64,000 nucleotides of DNA, taken from Halocatena marina (lineage in GTDB: Archaea > Halobacteriota > Halobacteria > Halobacteriales > Haloarculaceae). The position numbers were made by a program, and so were the translations under genes. The stretch covers positions 310,001-374,000 of the forward strand of contig NZ_JALLPK010000003.1 in assembly GCF_023276375.1 (NCBI RefSeq), written 5' to 3'. The notes beneath the pieces are model-generated. The model saw only the letters and a program-made list of their open reading frames with translations. It did not search any database and was not told the origin of the DNA. Shown here one piece after another: positions 28,547 to 37,262 of the stretch (position 1 is its first letter; the number at the start of each line of letters is the position of its first letter).

Positions 28547-29443
28547 ATGATCATGACTGAACCAAACGTACTCGTTCTCGATGCACCATCTAATCTTGGA
28601 TTAAATCCACCCGAAGAAGGCTCTACACCTGGCTGCTACAAACTTCCTTGGGCACTGCATGACCGGAATCTCATGGATCTTATTAATGCAGGTGACGCCG
28701 GGAGTTTGGTGCCGCCACGCTATCTCGCTCACTGGGAACCTGGTGAGGGCGACCGTAATGCTGAATCGATAGCGAACTACTCCGTTGAGTTAGCAGACCG
28801 ACTTACTGAAACAATTCAAACCGAACAACAAGTGCTGGTACTCGGTGGCGATTGCAGTATTCTGATCGGCAATATGCTAGCACTCAAACGTCGTGGTCGC
28901 TTCGGTCTCGTCTTCCTAGATGGACACAGCGATTTTCGACATCCCGGAAACGCGAAAGCCATCGGAGCAGCGGCAGGTGAAGATCTTGCGATTGTCACCG
29001 GTCGTGGTGATGCACGCCTCGTCGATCTCGAAGATCTCGGCCCCTACGTGCGTGATGAAGACGTGGCTGTAGTCGGTGTACGTGAGAACGACGAACATCT
29101 CGACGAGCTAATAGAAGCAGGCATAGACATAACCACGAGCACACAGATGAACGCACTCAATAGTTCACAACTTGCAGACCGGGTTCTCCAAACGGTATCA
29201 CAGAATACAACCGGCTTTTGGATTCATTTAGACGTAGATGTCGTTGATGCGTCAGAGATGCCCGCTGTGGATTGTCCGGAGGAGGACGGTCCATCCTTTA
29301 GCGACGTTGCTGAACTACTCTCTAGGTTGCTATCGTCTCCAGAGTGCGTTGGGCTCGAGATCACGATCTACGATCCAGATCTCGACCCTACCGGTGACTG
29401 TGCAGATCGCATCGTCGAATGTCTACAGAATGCATTTTGTTAG
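28547..29443 (+). CDS. Arginase/agmatinase-family ureohydrolase
   Basis: 298 residues. The family hydrolyses guanidino or amidino groups with a two-manganese centre. Metal-ligand motifs: GGDCS (101-105), where the usual ligand His is Cys103; FLDGHSDF with Asp125, His127, Asp129; and HLDVDVVDASEMPAVDCP, the S.DvDv.DP-like block. The His-to-Cys change occurs in some family branches and may alter the metal site. The substrate is not predictable. It starts at ATG 28547, or 28553 two codons later, on a monocistronic transcript between pseudogenes. Confidence 0.75.
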   Translation: MIMTEPNVLVLDAPSNLGLNPPEEGSTPGCYKLPWALHDRNLMDLINAGDAGSLVPPRYLAHWEPGEGDRNAESIANYSVELADRLTETIQTEQQVLVLGGDCSILIGNMLALKRRGRFGLVFLDGHSDFRHPGNAKAIGAAAGEDLAIVTGRGDARLVDLEDLGPYVRDEDVAVVGVRENDEHLDELIEAGIDITTSTQMNALNSSQLADRVLQTVSQNTTGFWIHLDVDVVDASEMPAVDCPEEDGPSFSDVAELLSRLLSSPECVGLEITIYDPDLDPTGDCADRIVECLQNAFC

Positions 29444-29618
29444 TCATATATATGGAATTGAATAAACGCTACTTCTATGAGTAAATGTGGCGATTTCGCC
29501 AAATTACACCGCCGGTGGATGATTGAGCGCAACATCATGGGTTTTGATATTCCGACGGTGGTCCCCAAGTGCGAGCTAAATGTTCATCTCGTGCTCAATT
29601 GCTTCGATAGGGCACTGT

Positions 29619-30060
29619 CTAGATAAGCTCTGCAGGAATTCGCCCATTTAGTGCCTTATGCGGTCGCTGGCGGTTGTAATAGCGGCGAAATTGCCGACAC
29701 CATTCTCTGACAGCCTGCCGACTGCCCACCCAACTCGTCTGGAAGCGGTCAGTCCGGACTTTGAAGGTCTGAAACCACCGTTCGATGTGGTTTCGGTCGG
29801 TATAATCGAGCCGACCGCTCAATCCGAGTCGTGCGAGGTCAGTCGAGTAGCCGTACCCATCGACGAGAAACACCGTCTCGGAGACATCATGTTTCTCGGT
29901 GAGTCGATGGAGAAACGCAGCCGCCGGATCGGTGCCATGGCGACCGAACACCTCGACATCGAGCACGACCATGGTGTCGAGGTCGATCGCCGCATCCAAC
30001 CAGCACCACTCACCGTCGATCTTGACAGCGGTTTCGTCGACCGAGCCCCGCGACGTTCAC
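29619..30060 (-). pseudogene. IS6-family transposase, 5'-truncated
   Basis: The minus strand encodes SVDETAVKIDGEWCWLDAAI (first DDE Asp), VEVFGRHGTDPAAAFLHRL, ETVFLVDGYGYSTDLARLG (second Asp), DYTDRNHIERWFQTFKVRTD (catalytic Glu) and YYNRQRPHKALNGRIPAELI. All three catalytic residues survive, but the N-terminal helix-turn-helix half is missing. It ends upstream at paired hairpins and then the broken methyltransferase gene, so it inserted into that gene and later lost its 5' part. Confidence 0.75.
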
Positions 30061-30112
30061 GAGAGCTTCGCTCTCGTGCAGCCAACCAGAACTCTTCGAA
30101 TTCTGGTGACGG
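30056..30112. repeat. Two adjacent perfect hairpins
   Basis: TCACGAGAGC-TTCG-CTCTCGTG type stem at about 30057-30080 and CCAGAA-...-TTCTGG at about 30086-30107. They sit exactly at the junction between the transposase fragment and the methyltransferase pseudogene and may be an insertion-sequence end. Confidence 0.5.
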
Positions 30113-30645
30113 CTGTGCCGACAGCGGGTCGGGTTCGCTGAGACTCGTTCTATTTCATGGTAGTTCTGGGTGTCGTCGTAGTCCTCGAAGTCGGCATGAG
30201 GATGCTGGACTGAGAAAACTACCCAGCCGCCGGGACTAAGGACCCGACGCAGGTCACGAAACAGCGTCTCCCAATCCCTGACGTAGTGGAACGCTAGTGA
30301 ACTGGCGACACCACCAAATGTACTGTCAACGAAAGGGAATTCGTTCTCGAGATCAGCCTGAATAAAATCGGTATCGGGTACCCGTTTTCATGCATACATG
30401 AGCATTTCATGGCTCACGTCGAGGCCGACAACGGCAGCGCCACGGTCGCTGAGTGCCTTGGTGAGGTGGCCAGCGCCGCACCCTGCGTCGAGGACATAGG
30501 TCTCTTCGACGTCGGGAAGCAAGGAGAAAGTCGCTGGCCGTTCGAGGTAGGCGTTCGGAGGCATCGTATCTCCTTCATGGTTGTATCCGGCAGCAAGTTT
30601 ATCGTAGGCTTGGTGGGAGATTGGGTGGTCTGGGGCGTCGGCCAT
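30110..30645 (-). pseudogene. SAM-dependent methyltransferase, nonsense-interrupted and truncated
   Basis: From ATG 30645 the minus strand gives MADAPDHPISHQAYDKLAAG, YVLDAGCGAGHLTKAL (SAM motif I), AAVVGLDVSHEMLMYA, then TGA at 30388-30390, and in the same phase KRVPDTDFIQADLENEFPF, SSLAFHYVRDWETLFRDLRR, VLSPGGWVVFSVQHPHADFE and DYDDTQNYHEIERV. CGA to TGA is the likely lesion. The C-terminus is cut at the transposase junction. It belongs to the UbiE/Methyltransf_11 class. Confidence 0.75.
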
Positions 30646-30934
30646 GGGTAGTTGGACACAATACAAATGCAAAAAGTTTAGACAGGCGTCTTTACTACTC
30701 CCCGAAGATAAGCCCATGATGGCACTGCTATAGGGATTGGCAGAGGTATTCATAGATTCTGTTCCTCACCCGATACCATCTTCTCGACGATCAAGCGCAT
30801 GCTCGGCACAGCAGTGTGTGTCCAAACCTGGAGAGAGTTCCGTGACGTCGCACCGATGTGTATTGTTCACAATATCATTCAATCATTGAATCTGTGAATT
30901 CATCGTTATATACTGATTCACAAGGGCTGAGTGA

Positions 30935-32077
30935 TTACAGATCGACTGCAAGTATTGATTCCATTTGTTTCCGTAGCAGCGAAGCAGGAGCGTATTCGAA
31001 GACTAGGTTCCGAACTCTTGCGAGGACTGGATGCTCTATCTGTGCTAGTCGTCCTTGCAATCGGGACTGGCGGAGAATTGACTCTGTTCGATCCTTACGT
31101 CGATTTTCGTAGGTAGCGAGGGCATGATGGCTGATGCCGTGTTCAGCGATGGATTCGGCGAGGACAATGGCATCCTCCATAGCCTGTGAACTCCCTTGCG
31201 CGAGGTTCGGTGTCATAGCGTGAGCAGCGTCTCCGAGGAGGGTAACGTGCCCGCGTCTCCACTGGTTAAGCAGCGGCAGTTCCGTAATTGGCGTTCGGAT
31301 AAGGGTTTCATCGTCGGTAGCAGTGATGAGTTCGGGGACTGGAGACGGGAATTCTCTGAATCGATCGGCGAGTTCAGCGGATGTCATTTCCGGCACAGTG
31401 GTTGGGGATGATGCCACAATTATGGCGAACCAATACATCTGTTCGTCATTCAAAGCAAAGTATCCGAAGCGTAATCCGCGGCGCCAGATTTCTAGCCCAA
31501 TTCGGTCTGCATCAGTCGGGATCGTTGTCTCAACGAGACCACGGTAAGCGACATCACCAGCGTATTGTGGGCTGATATTAGGGAAGAGGCTCGCGCGAAC
31601 GGTTGAATTGACGCCATCAGCACCAATAATAAGATCTGCCGATATCTCGGTTCCATCAGCGAAATGGATTACTGGTTGGTCTGCATTGACATCGATACAT
31701 TCTCTGCCGAGTTGCAGCACTTCAGCAGGGAGGCGATTCGCCAGTACAGCCTGTAACTCAGCTCGGTGGATGGCCATAAGATTGTGATCAAGGCCGATCC
31801 GAGCTGTGTGGTCGTTGAGATCCATCGACGTGAGTGTTTGCCCGTTGGCGGTTCGTATTTCCATTTGATCCAAGGTAACGCCACGGGCTATAATGGCGGC
31901 GGCGACATCAAGTCGGTCGAGCGCCTGCATCCCATTGGGGGTAATTCCGATACCAGATCCTACGGGCCGAAGTTCGTCCGCTGCTTCATACACTACTGGA
32001 TCGAAGCCATGGTCTCGAAGGGCAAGAGCCGTACACAGACCGCCGATGCCGCTACCGATAATTGCGATCCTAGACAT
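30935..32077 (-). CDS. FAD-dependent aromatic-type monooxygenase
   Basis: 380 residues of the PF01494 family (salicylate hydroxylase/UbiH-like). Dinucleotide fold AIIGSGIGGLCTALALRDHG (residues 5-24), the DG-type motif ADLIIGADGVNSTVR (about 150-165) and the FAD-binding GDAAHAMTPNLAQG (about 280-293) are all present and in the usual order. It should add one oxygen atom to a small, often aromatic or isoprenoid, substrate with NAD(P)H. The length is normal and the reading frame intact. Neighbours are pseudogenes, so no pathway can be deduced. Confidence 0.85.
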   Translation of the reverse strand: MSRIAIIGSGIGGLCTALALRDHGFDPVVYEAADELRPVGSGIGITPNGMQALDRLDVAAAIIARGVTLDQMEIRTANGQTLTSMDLNDHTARIGLDHNLMAIHRAELQAVLANRLPAEVLQLGRECIDVNADQPVIHFADGTEISADLIIGADGVNSTVRASLFPNISPQYAGDVAYRGLVETTIPTDADRIGLEIWRRGLRFGYFALNDEQMYWFAIIVASSPTTVPEMTSAELADRFREFPSPVPELITATDDETLIRTPITELPLLNQWRRGHVTLLGDAAHAMTPNLAQGSSQAMEDAIVLAESIAEHGISHHALATYENRRKDRTESILRQSRLQGRLAQIEHPVLARVRNLVFEYAPASLLRKQMESILAVDL

Positions 32078-32564
32078 CTCTATGGTAGCATATTCTTTGC
32101 ATATTTATTACTTTTTACTTAGAAGATTTCGAACACACAAATACTGCGGTGGATTCTCTTCATTCTACCGTGCTAAATAGTGACTTCATCAGCTGAAATC
32201 ACGGGTTTAGAAGGATGAAGTTGAGCAATCGATTCGTGTCTTTGGAAATCGATTGCTCAACTTCGTTCAGGAGTGTAAGTGACTCGCTCTCCTCGATACA
32301 CCAGTGCAGCGTTGCTACTACGAATGTAGCGCCGTGCTCATTACTATAGGGAGTAACGGAAGTCCTCAAACGTTCAAATATGACAAGATACAGAATTGTT
32401 GATTTTGGCGTGCGAGATGCAGCGGTTGTACACAGTAGACGGGTCGGATCGGTTCGAGAAACGGCTGGTCTATCCTACGACACATGTGGCACGTGGGTAC
32501 GGCAAAAGACATCCCAGGAGTTGTCTACTCGTTCCGGCGACGGACCAGTAATCCACGTCCCGTT
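32078..32564. other. Intergenic with one strong inverted repeat
   Basis: No supported gene. It contains the inverted repeat listed at 32217-32264. Confidence 0.5.
32217..32264. repeat. 18-bp perfect inverted repeat
   Basis: Arms GAAGTTGAGCAATCGATT (32217-32234) and its exact complement (32247-32264) around a 12-base loop. It is far stronger than a typical archaeal terminator and has no T tract. Possibly a mobile-element end or protein-binding site. Confidence 0.6.
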
Positions 32565-32720
32565 CTACGCCCCCGAGTCGGTCAGCTGCTTTCGCATTTC
32601 GAGGACGGTGAGCGTCTCGCCGTTCGTCTCGTGATCGCGCTCAACTCCCCGATCCCATCCAGCCGCCTCGTAGAACGGGACGGCGTTCAGCGACGCCCAC
32701 AGGCCGAGCGATTCGTGGCT
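32565..32720 (-). pseudogene. GNAT acetyltransferase C-terminal fragment
   Basis: The minus strand reads SLGLWASLNAVPFYEAAGWD, then RGVERDHETNGETLTVLEMR, the C-terminal end of a GNAT N-acetyltransferase (the N..A..FYE..GF signature). The acetyl-CoA-binding part is missing and the frame runs into recombinase sequence of opposite polarity. Confidence 0.6.
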
Positions 32721-32724
32721 AGTC

Positions 32725-33423
32725 GCCCGCGCGCAGGAGCAGGGCAAATGGCTCGGCGCTGTTCCCGTGGGTTTCGAGCGTGACGCTGACGGCTATCTGC
32801 AGGTCGTCCTCGATCCCGCTCGGGACGCCGGTGAGGTCGGCTATCTCGATGTGCGCCGAGCGATCGAGCGCGTCGACGAAGGCGAGTCATACCGACGGGT
32901 TTCCCGCGACGTCCCAAATCTCGCGCGCACAACGCTCATGAGCATCCACAAGGATGACGAGCGACAGCAGTGGTATCTCGGTGGTGAGGCCGACGATGAA
33001 CGGGTCGACGCAGTGCTCATAGCTGCATGGGGACTCTTTGTGCTCTTCTTGACCGGCTCCGGGATATTTCGGTTTGTCAATGGATGGCGAAAAACACGAA
33101 GCAGCCGTTCGCGGAAGATACGAGAGGGTCGCAAGGAGATGAAAGGATCCTTCTATGCATTCGGAGCGGCCCTCATCGTTATCGGAGCGGAACGGCTCTT
33201 TGCGTTCTGGATCGTGGACGTGATGGACTGTGCGTTAGCCCTCGTATGGGTATGTGACAAGTCCCAACGCACGCTCAGTGCAGACATACGGGCACGACTC
33301 GTCTTGCTCACCGACAATGTCGACTCAAACACTTATCATAAATCCTGCTGGGGGATTGCTAATTCCATGATATCGAACCGTGTCCATCAAATCCTCCCCC
33401 TACAAACGGCAGGGTCCGGCTGA
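32725..33423 (+). pseudogene. Serine recombinase C-terminal fragment read into a membrane segment
   Basis: The plus strand begins AQEQGKWLGAVPVGFERDAD, then GEVGYLDVRRAIERVDEGES, RTTLMSIHKDDERQQWYLGG and EADDERVDAV, which resembles the region following the catalytic domain in haloarchaeal serine recombinases. The catalytic N-terminus is absent. The frame stays open into two hydrophobic segments (LIAAWGLFVLFLTGSGIF and FYAFGAALIVIGAERLFAFW) that do not belong to recombinases. GTG 32767 is the first start codon. It could be a scar or a new chimeric membrane protein. Confidence 0.45.
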
Positions 33424-34594
33424 TCCGTGCGGACAGCACCACTACATCCCCGTTCTCAGTCTCGTACAATGCTCCATAGTCAGTACAGCCTTACTGCTGG
33501 CTCTGTCAGACCGGGATCGCACTCGCGGACGGCTGGGGTCTCCTCGATGCGATTATCCCACCATGCCGCCAGCGCCTGGATTGTTCGCCTCATGGTATCC
33601 GCATCGAGTGCCCAGCGATGATCCTCGGCGTAGTGATCCACCGCTTCTCACGACGGAAGGATTGGGTGCCCACGAGCGCACACACCACGTTTCACGAGAA
33701 AACCGGCTCACTGGGGAGTCTCCCGTCACTATTCGTGGGGTGCCGGCAGGCAATTGCAGGCCAATTTTGATGTGACAAACTGCTGTAATGCTGTCTTGTG
33801 GCGCCTCCCGTACTCACAGAGCGGCCACCGGATGAGGCTCTCTCAGTGCGACACGCTCCTGCTACCCACCCCGACGCTCCGCTGACAGTGCCTCCCGGCT
33901 GGGCAGTTCATGCTGTGAACACGGTGGGTCCACGTCACAGTTGCACTACCGACTGGACAGGGCGCTTCCGTGCCTTACTGCGTGCAGCGATCTTCACCAC
34001 ACCAACACAAGTCCGGTGGACTGTCAACTCAGTACTACCCATCCAACAGTCCACCGCTCCTTCCACCGTTGACGGTCAGACACGGCGACGAAGAACAACG
34101 GACGCAGTGGTGTGTTTCCCCGATTGTTAGTCACATCGACCACGGGACTGTTCACTGAGTGCAACCACCCGACTGTCCGCTCACTGCGACTCCTCGACTG
34201 TCCACCTACTGCACTCTACCGAGTCACCACCTGAACCGCCAGAGGGCACCCAAGCCCGAGTCTGCATCCAATTCCACTCCACAGAACTGGACGACCGAGG
34301 GTCACTCAGGGGGAGCATGGACACACCGCCTGCACACTGAAGGGACCGACTGGCACCCCACAAACGGTAACTAAACGACTGTCCACCAATCGCTACACGC
34401 ATCGCCGGTAGATACACGCTGGTCGGAAAATGCCGGGCGGCAGTCGATCAGGAACGTCAGGGCTTAATCGCCAATCGCCGGGCCAGAGGAGACGGATCGG
34501 AGGCTCTATCCGACGTGAATACCCCTGTCCTACCAAGCATAAGCGAAGCGATCGATCGAGTCGGGGAGGACGAAGAGATGACCGCGGAGGCGAT
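33424..34594. other. Non-coding stretch before CRISPR array 1
   Basis: About 1.2 kb. A decayed minus-strand frame at about 33480-33660 (containing DHYAEDHRWALDADTMRRTI) is unrecognised. From about 33900 to 34400 variants of CGACTGTCC recur, including an 11-bp inverted pair at 34014-34024 and 34046-34056. Long frames here have poor codon structure. Confidence 0.45.
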
Positions 34595-34706
34595 GACTTC
34601 GTGGACCGTTATAAAGTCTGTGTACAGCGGGGGTCCACGAACGGAGGGGGCTGAGAGATCGACGGAGAAAGCTTTATTGATGCTCTCGGTCGAATTTTCC
34701 ATACCA
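34595..34706 (+). promoter_or_regulatory. CRISPR leader 1
   Basis: Nearly identical to the sequence before arrays 2 and 3. It contains TTATAAAG (34609-34616, TATA box) enclosed by GTGGACC (34601-34607) and GGTCCAC (34632-34638), a second AT block AAAGCTTTATT, and ends CCATACCA next to the first repeat. Confidence 0.8.
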
Positions 34707-35164
34707 TTTCAACTGTGCCAGAGCTGACCCAGGTATTGAAACATTAACGGCCGTCGTACCGTGCAATATCGCCGCGGAATTTCAACTGTGCCAGAGCTGA
34801 CCCAGGCATTGAAACCTCGCTCAGGTACGCCGTTATCCTTCATACCAACAAATTTCAACTGTGCCAGAGCTGACCCAGGCATTGAAACACGATCCGGGAG
34901 CAGTCGGTGAGTTTTCGCTCGTATTTCAACTGTGCCAGAGCTGACCCAGGCATTGAAACTGAGCGGGCGGCTTTCCGGCATACTCAATTCTCATTTCAAC
35001 TGTGCCAGAGCTGACCCAGGCATTGAAACCACAAACTCGCTGACGGTAGCGATATCGTCCTCATATTTCAACTGTGCCAGAGCTGACCTAGACATTGAAA
35101 CGCTTTCTGGGAAGAATACAGTCGTCCGGCGTACTCATGTCATAGCCGACCCAGGCATTGAAAC
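34707..35164 (+). CRISPR. CRISPR array 1 (repeat type A), 6 repeats plus a partial
   Basis: 36-base repeats at 34707, 34780, 34853, 34924, 34994 and 35066, and a truncated 21-base repeat at 35144-35164. The repeat starts TTTCAACTGTGCCAGAGC, has the variant core TGACCCA, and ends GGCATTGAAAC. The final eight bases ATTGAAAC are the standard crRNA 5' handle, so the plus strand is transcribed from the leader on the left. Spacers are 37, 37, 35, 34, 36 and 42 bases. The first repeat has GGTATTGAAAC and the sixth has CTAGACATT; the last is cut, so the distal end is decaying. TGCC and GGCA can pair as the Cas6 stem. Confidence 0.95.
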
Positions 35165-35260
35165 CGAGAGTGTGATTTTCATTCGGGAGGAGAACTATCG
35201 TGTGCCAGCCTGGAAGAGAATGCTGTCGTTTCGAGGGAGGATGATGCCGGTTAGTCCGTT

Positions 35261-35992
35261 CTACAGCTCATTCATAAAGCCGAACCCCGTCGTGTTCAGT
35301 TCGCCGAGACCAGCACAGTACGCCAACTTCACCAGTCGATACATCGAACGGGTTCGGCATTCGTAATCGAGCCTCCACGTAGTGGCGATGGTCTGTACCA
35401 CGCTATCCTCATAATGGAGCGGAACGGCGATCTCCTTTTGCGGCGTCCAGTTGGTGAAATACGGTCGCTCCGGTGGTTCCTTGTCGTAATATCTCCGGTA
35501 TTTCGCTGCGAGATTCCGTTCGAGTTCTTGCTTGAACGCATCGAGTGGATGTTCGAGCCGCCAGTACACGTCGTCGTACTCGGCCGCGATACCGTATTCC
35601 TCGCATCTCGATGCCGGAATTCGGACGACGATCGGGGTCCCGGTCTGTAAGGTCCCGTTCTCTTGTGGCGTGAGATCGAACACTGAGGTGTATTTGACCG
35701 TGTACCGCTGATCGCCGACGGCAACGGTATCATATTCTGAGATTGCGTCCGCAAACTGTTCGACGAGATGCTCGTGGGGACTCGCAACGATCCACGTACG
35801 CACGTCTCCCTCGCTCATGTCTTTCGGCGGGAAGATATTCGAAAACGATACGAATTTGAATGGTTTCTCTCGATGGATGAAGTCGTATCCTGCATTCTCA
35901 AGTGTACGATAGAGGAATCCCTGAAGCTTGGTGTGGTACGCCGATTGGTAGGCCTGATCTTGCTCGGCCCGCAGTTTTATCAGACATCGCAT
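35261..35992 (-). CDS. cas6: CRISPR repeat endoribonuclease Cas6
   Basis: 243 residues. It cuts the repeat RNA to leave the ATTGAAAC handle. N-terminal RAMP ferredoxin fold with YHTKLQGFLYRTLENAGY (candidate catalytic His around residue 20), then KPFKFVSFSNIF, and at the C-terminus the glycine-rich RAMP loop GLGELNTTGFGFM. ATG 35992 is the true start: the frame extends upstream only through the opposite-strand csx1 gene. The gene lies between array 1 and csx1 and is divergent from csx1, sharing its promoter region. Both repeat types keep the same TGCC/GGCA stem, so one Cas6 can process all three arrays. Confidence 0.9.
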   Translation of the reverse strand: MRCLIKLRAEQDQAYQSAYHTKLQGFLYRTLENAGYDFIHREKPFKFVSFSNIFPPKDMSEGDVRTWIVASPHEHLVEQFADAISEYDTVAVGDQRYTVKYTSVFDLTPQENGTLQTGTPIVVRIPASRCEEYGIAAEYDDVYWRLEHPLDAFKQELERNLAAKYRRYYDKEPPERPYFTNWTPQKEIAVPLHYEDSVVQTIATTWRLDYECRTRSMYRLVKLAYCAGLGELNTTGFGFMNEL

Positions 35993-36009
35993 ACCATAAT
36001 GTGTTCCAT

Positions 36010-36026
36010 AGAATTTATTAATTATA
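36010..36026. promoter_or_regulatory. Shared bidirectional TATA element (cas6/csx1)
   Basis: GAATTTATTAATTATA is nearly self-complementary and lies about 25-30 bases from both ATG 36048 (plus) and ATG 35992 (minus), so one AT element can serve leaderless transcripts in both directions. Confidence 0.5.
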
Positions 36027-36047
36027 CCGACATTGAAATATCCACTA

Positions 36048-37262
36048 ATGTGTGATGCATTTCTCGTATCGAGTACCGGAAGGGGTCCATATGATTCGAC
36101 GACGTACGTGCTCGATGAGGATTCCACATACGAAACAAAATTCAGTCCAGTAGCGCTAGCAGAACTGTTCGAGATCGATCGTGTTTTCCTTGCGAGAACG
36201 GACGGGACGGCTGCATACGACGACGAGATCGAACGTGCATTCGAGCGTATAAACGTTCCCTGTGCGTTCGAGACGATTGCGGAGATACACAGTCGGGACG
36301 ACATCGATCGCCTTATGCAGCAGTTGATCGAGGCAATCCGTGAGCACGATCCTGAAACGGTTATCCTCGATATTACACACGGATTCCGCTCGCTTCCGAT
36401 GGTGTTTTTTGCCACTGTTCTCCACCTCGATACCCTCGATGACGTAGAACTCGGCGGTATCTACTACGGTAAATACCGCACGGATGTCGAGGAATCACCG
36501 ATTATAGACATGACGTATCTCCACACCCTCATGGAGTGGTACCACGGGATTAACACGTTCGAGCGAACGGGGGAATTGCGGCCAGTCAGCGACTTACTCG
36601 ACGAACGGAAAAGCGAGTTGTTCGAGAAAAATGAGCGACCGACCGAACTCGCGAATCTCGCAAGCAGACTCAATGGTGCCAGTCGGTCGCTCGACGCCGG
36701 ACTGCCACTCCAAGCAGGAGTGGCGGTGCGGAATGCGCTCAACGCTATGGACCGTCTCGACGATAGCCAGTTTATCGGGCCGGAGGAGCGATTCCTCGCA
36801 CCACTCACGGAGATGCTCGAACGGTTTTCGGTTGATCCAAGCATCGATGACTGGACGGATATCGAACTCGACATGGCCGAGTTGCATCGCCAGCGAGAAC
36901 TCGTTGAGTTTTACAACGCTAACGATAGATACCGAGTCGCGCTCGAATGCGCACGTGAGCTGTTCATCAACCGTCTCGTACTCGAAGAGGGAACGGACTC
37001 TGACGACTGGCTCGATAGAGACGTTCGAACTGATATGAGTGACCGACTCGGTGAACGTTCGGGCAAACAAACGAATCCGGAAGCGAACGAAGAGACGCCA
37101 GAGGCGATCGATCTCTGGAACAAAATCAGTACTCACCGAAACTGGTACGCGCATTCCGGATTCAAAAATGAGGGAAGACCGAGCGAGCAGAAGATCGACA
37201 GTGCTCTCACCGAACTCTGTGAGAAACTCGACGACAAGAAGTTCTGGCAAGGGATCGTATGA
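36048..37262 (+). CDS. csx1: Csx1-family CARF-HEPN ribonuclease
   Basis: 404 residues. In type III CRISPR systems such proteins bind cyclic oligoadenylate through the CARF domain and degrade RNA through HEPN. CARF: N-terminal FLVSSTGRGPYDSTTYVLD, then LDITHGFRSLP with Asp108 and His111, the family signature. HEPN: C-terminal ISTHRNWYAHSG, giving the R-x4-H catalytic motif at Arg364 and His369, intact. ATG 36048 is preferred to TTG 36033 because of the TATA position. The stop overlaps cas10 (ATGA), so effector and signal maker are translated together. Confidence 0.9.
   Translation: MCDAFLVSSTGRGPYDSTTYVLDEDSTYETKFSPVALAELFEIDRVFLARTDGTAAYDDEIERAFERINVPCAFETIAEIHSRDDIDRLMQQLIEAIREHDPETVILDITHGFRSLPMVFFATVLHLDTLDDVELGGIYYGKYRTDVEESPIIDMTYLHTLMEWYHGINTFERTGELRPVSDLLDERKSELFEKNERPTELANLASRLNGASRSLDAGLPLQAGVAVRNALNAMDRLDDSQFIGPEERFLAPLTEMLERFSVDPSIDDWTDIELDMAELHRQRELVEFYNANDRYRVALECARELFINRLVLEEGTDSDDWLDRDVRTDMSDRLGERSGKQTNPEANEETPEAIDLWNKISTHRNWYAHSGFKNEGRPSEQKIDSALTELCEKLDDKKFWQGIV

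Noticed and set aside
33798..34374. Plus-strand frames of 60-110 codons before array 1
   Set aside because: Pro/Thr/Ser-rich with no codon bias or motif; better explained as repetitive non-coding DNA.
34670..34680. AAAGCTTTATT in the leaders as an independent palindromic operator
   Set aside because: The palindrome is only 8 bases and is as likely a second TATA-like element.
34932..35366. 144-codon plus-strand frame
   Set aside because: It reads through CRISPR array 1 and antisense to the end of cas6.
35993..36415. Upstream extension of the cas6 frame
   Set aside because: It runs antisense through csx1; cas6 homology and the promoter place the start at 35992.
36048..37262. Naming this gene csm6
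   Set aside because: The DITHGFRSLP CARF signature and gene position fit the Csx1/Csx2 group better than Csm6.
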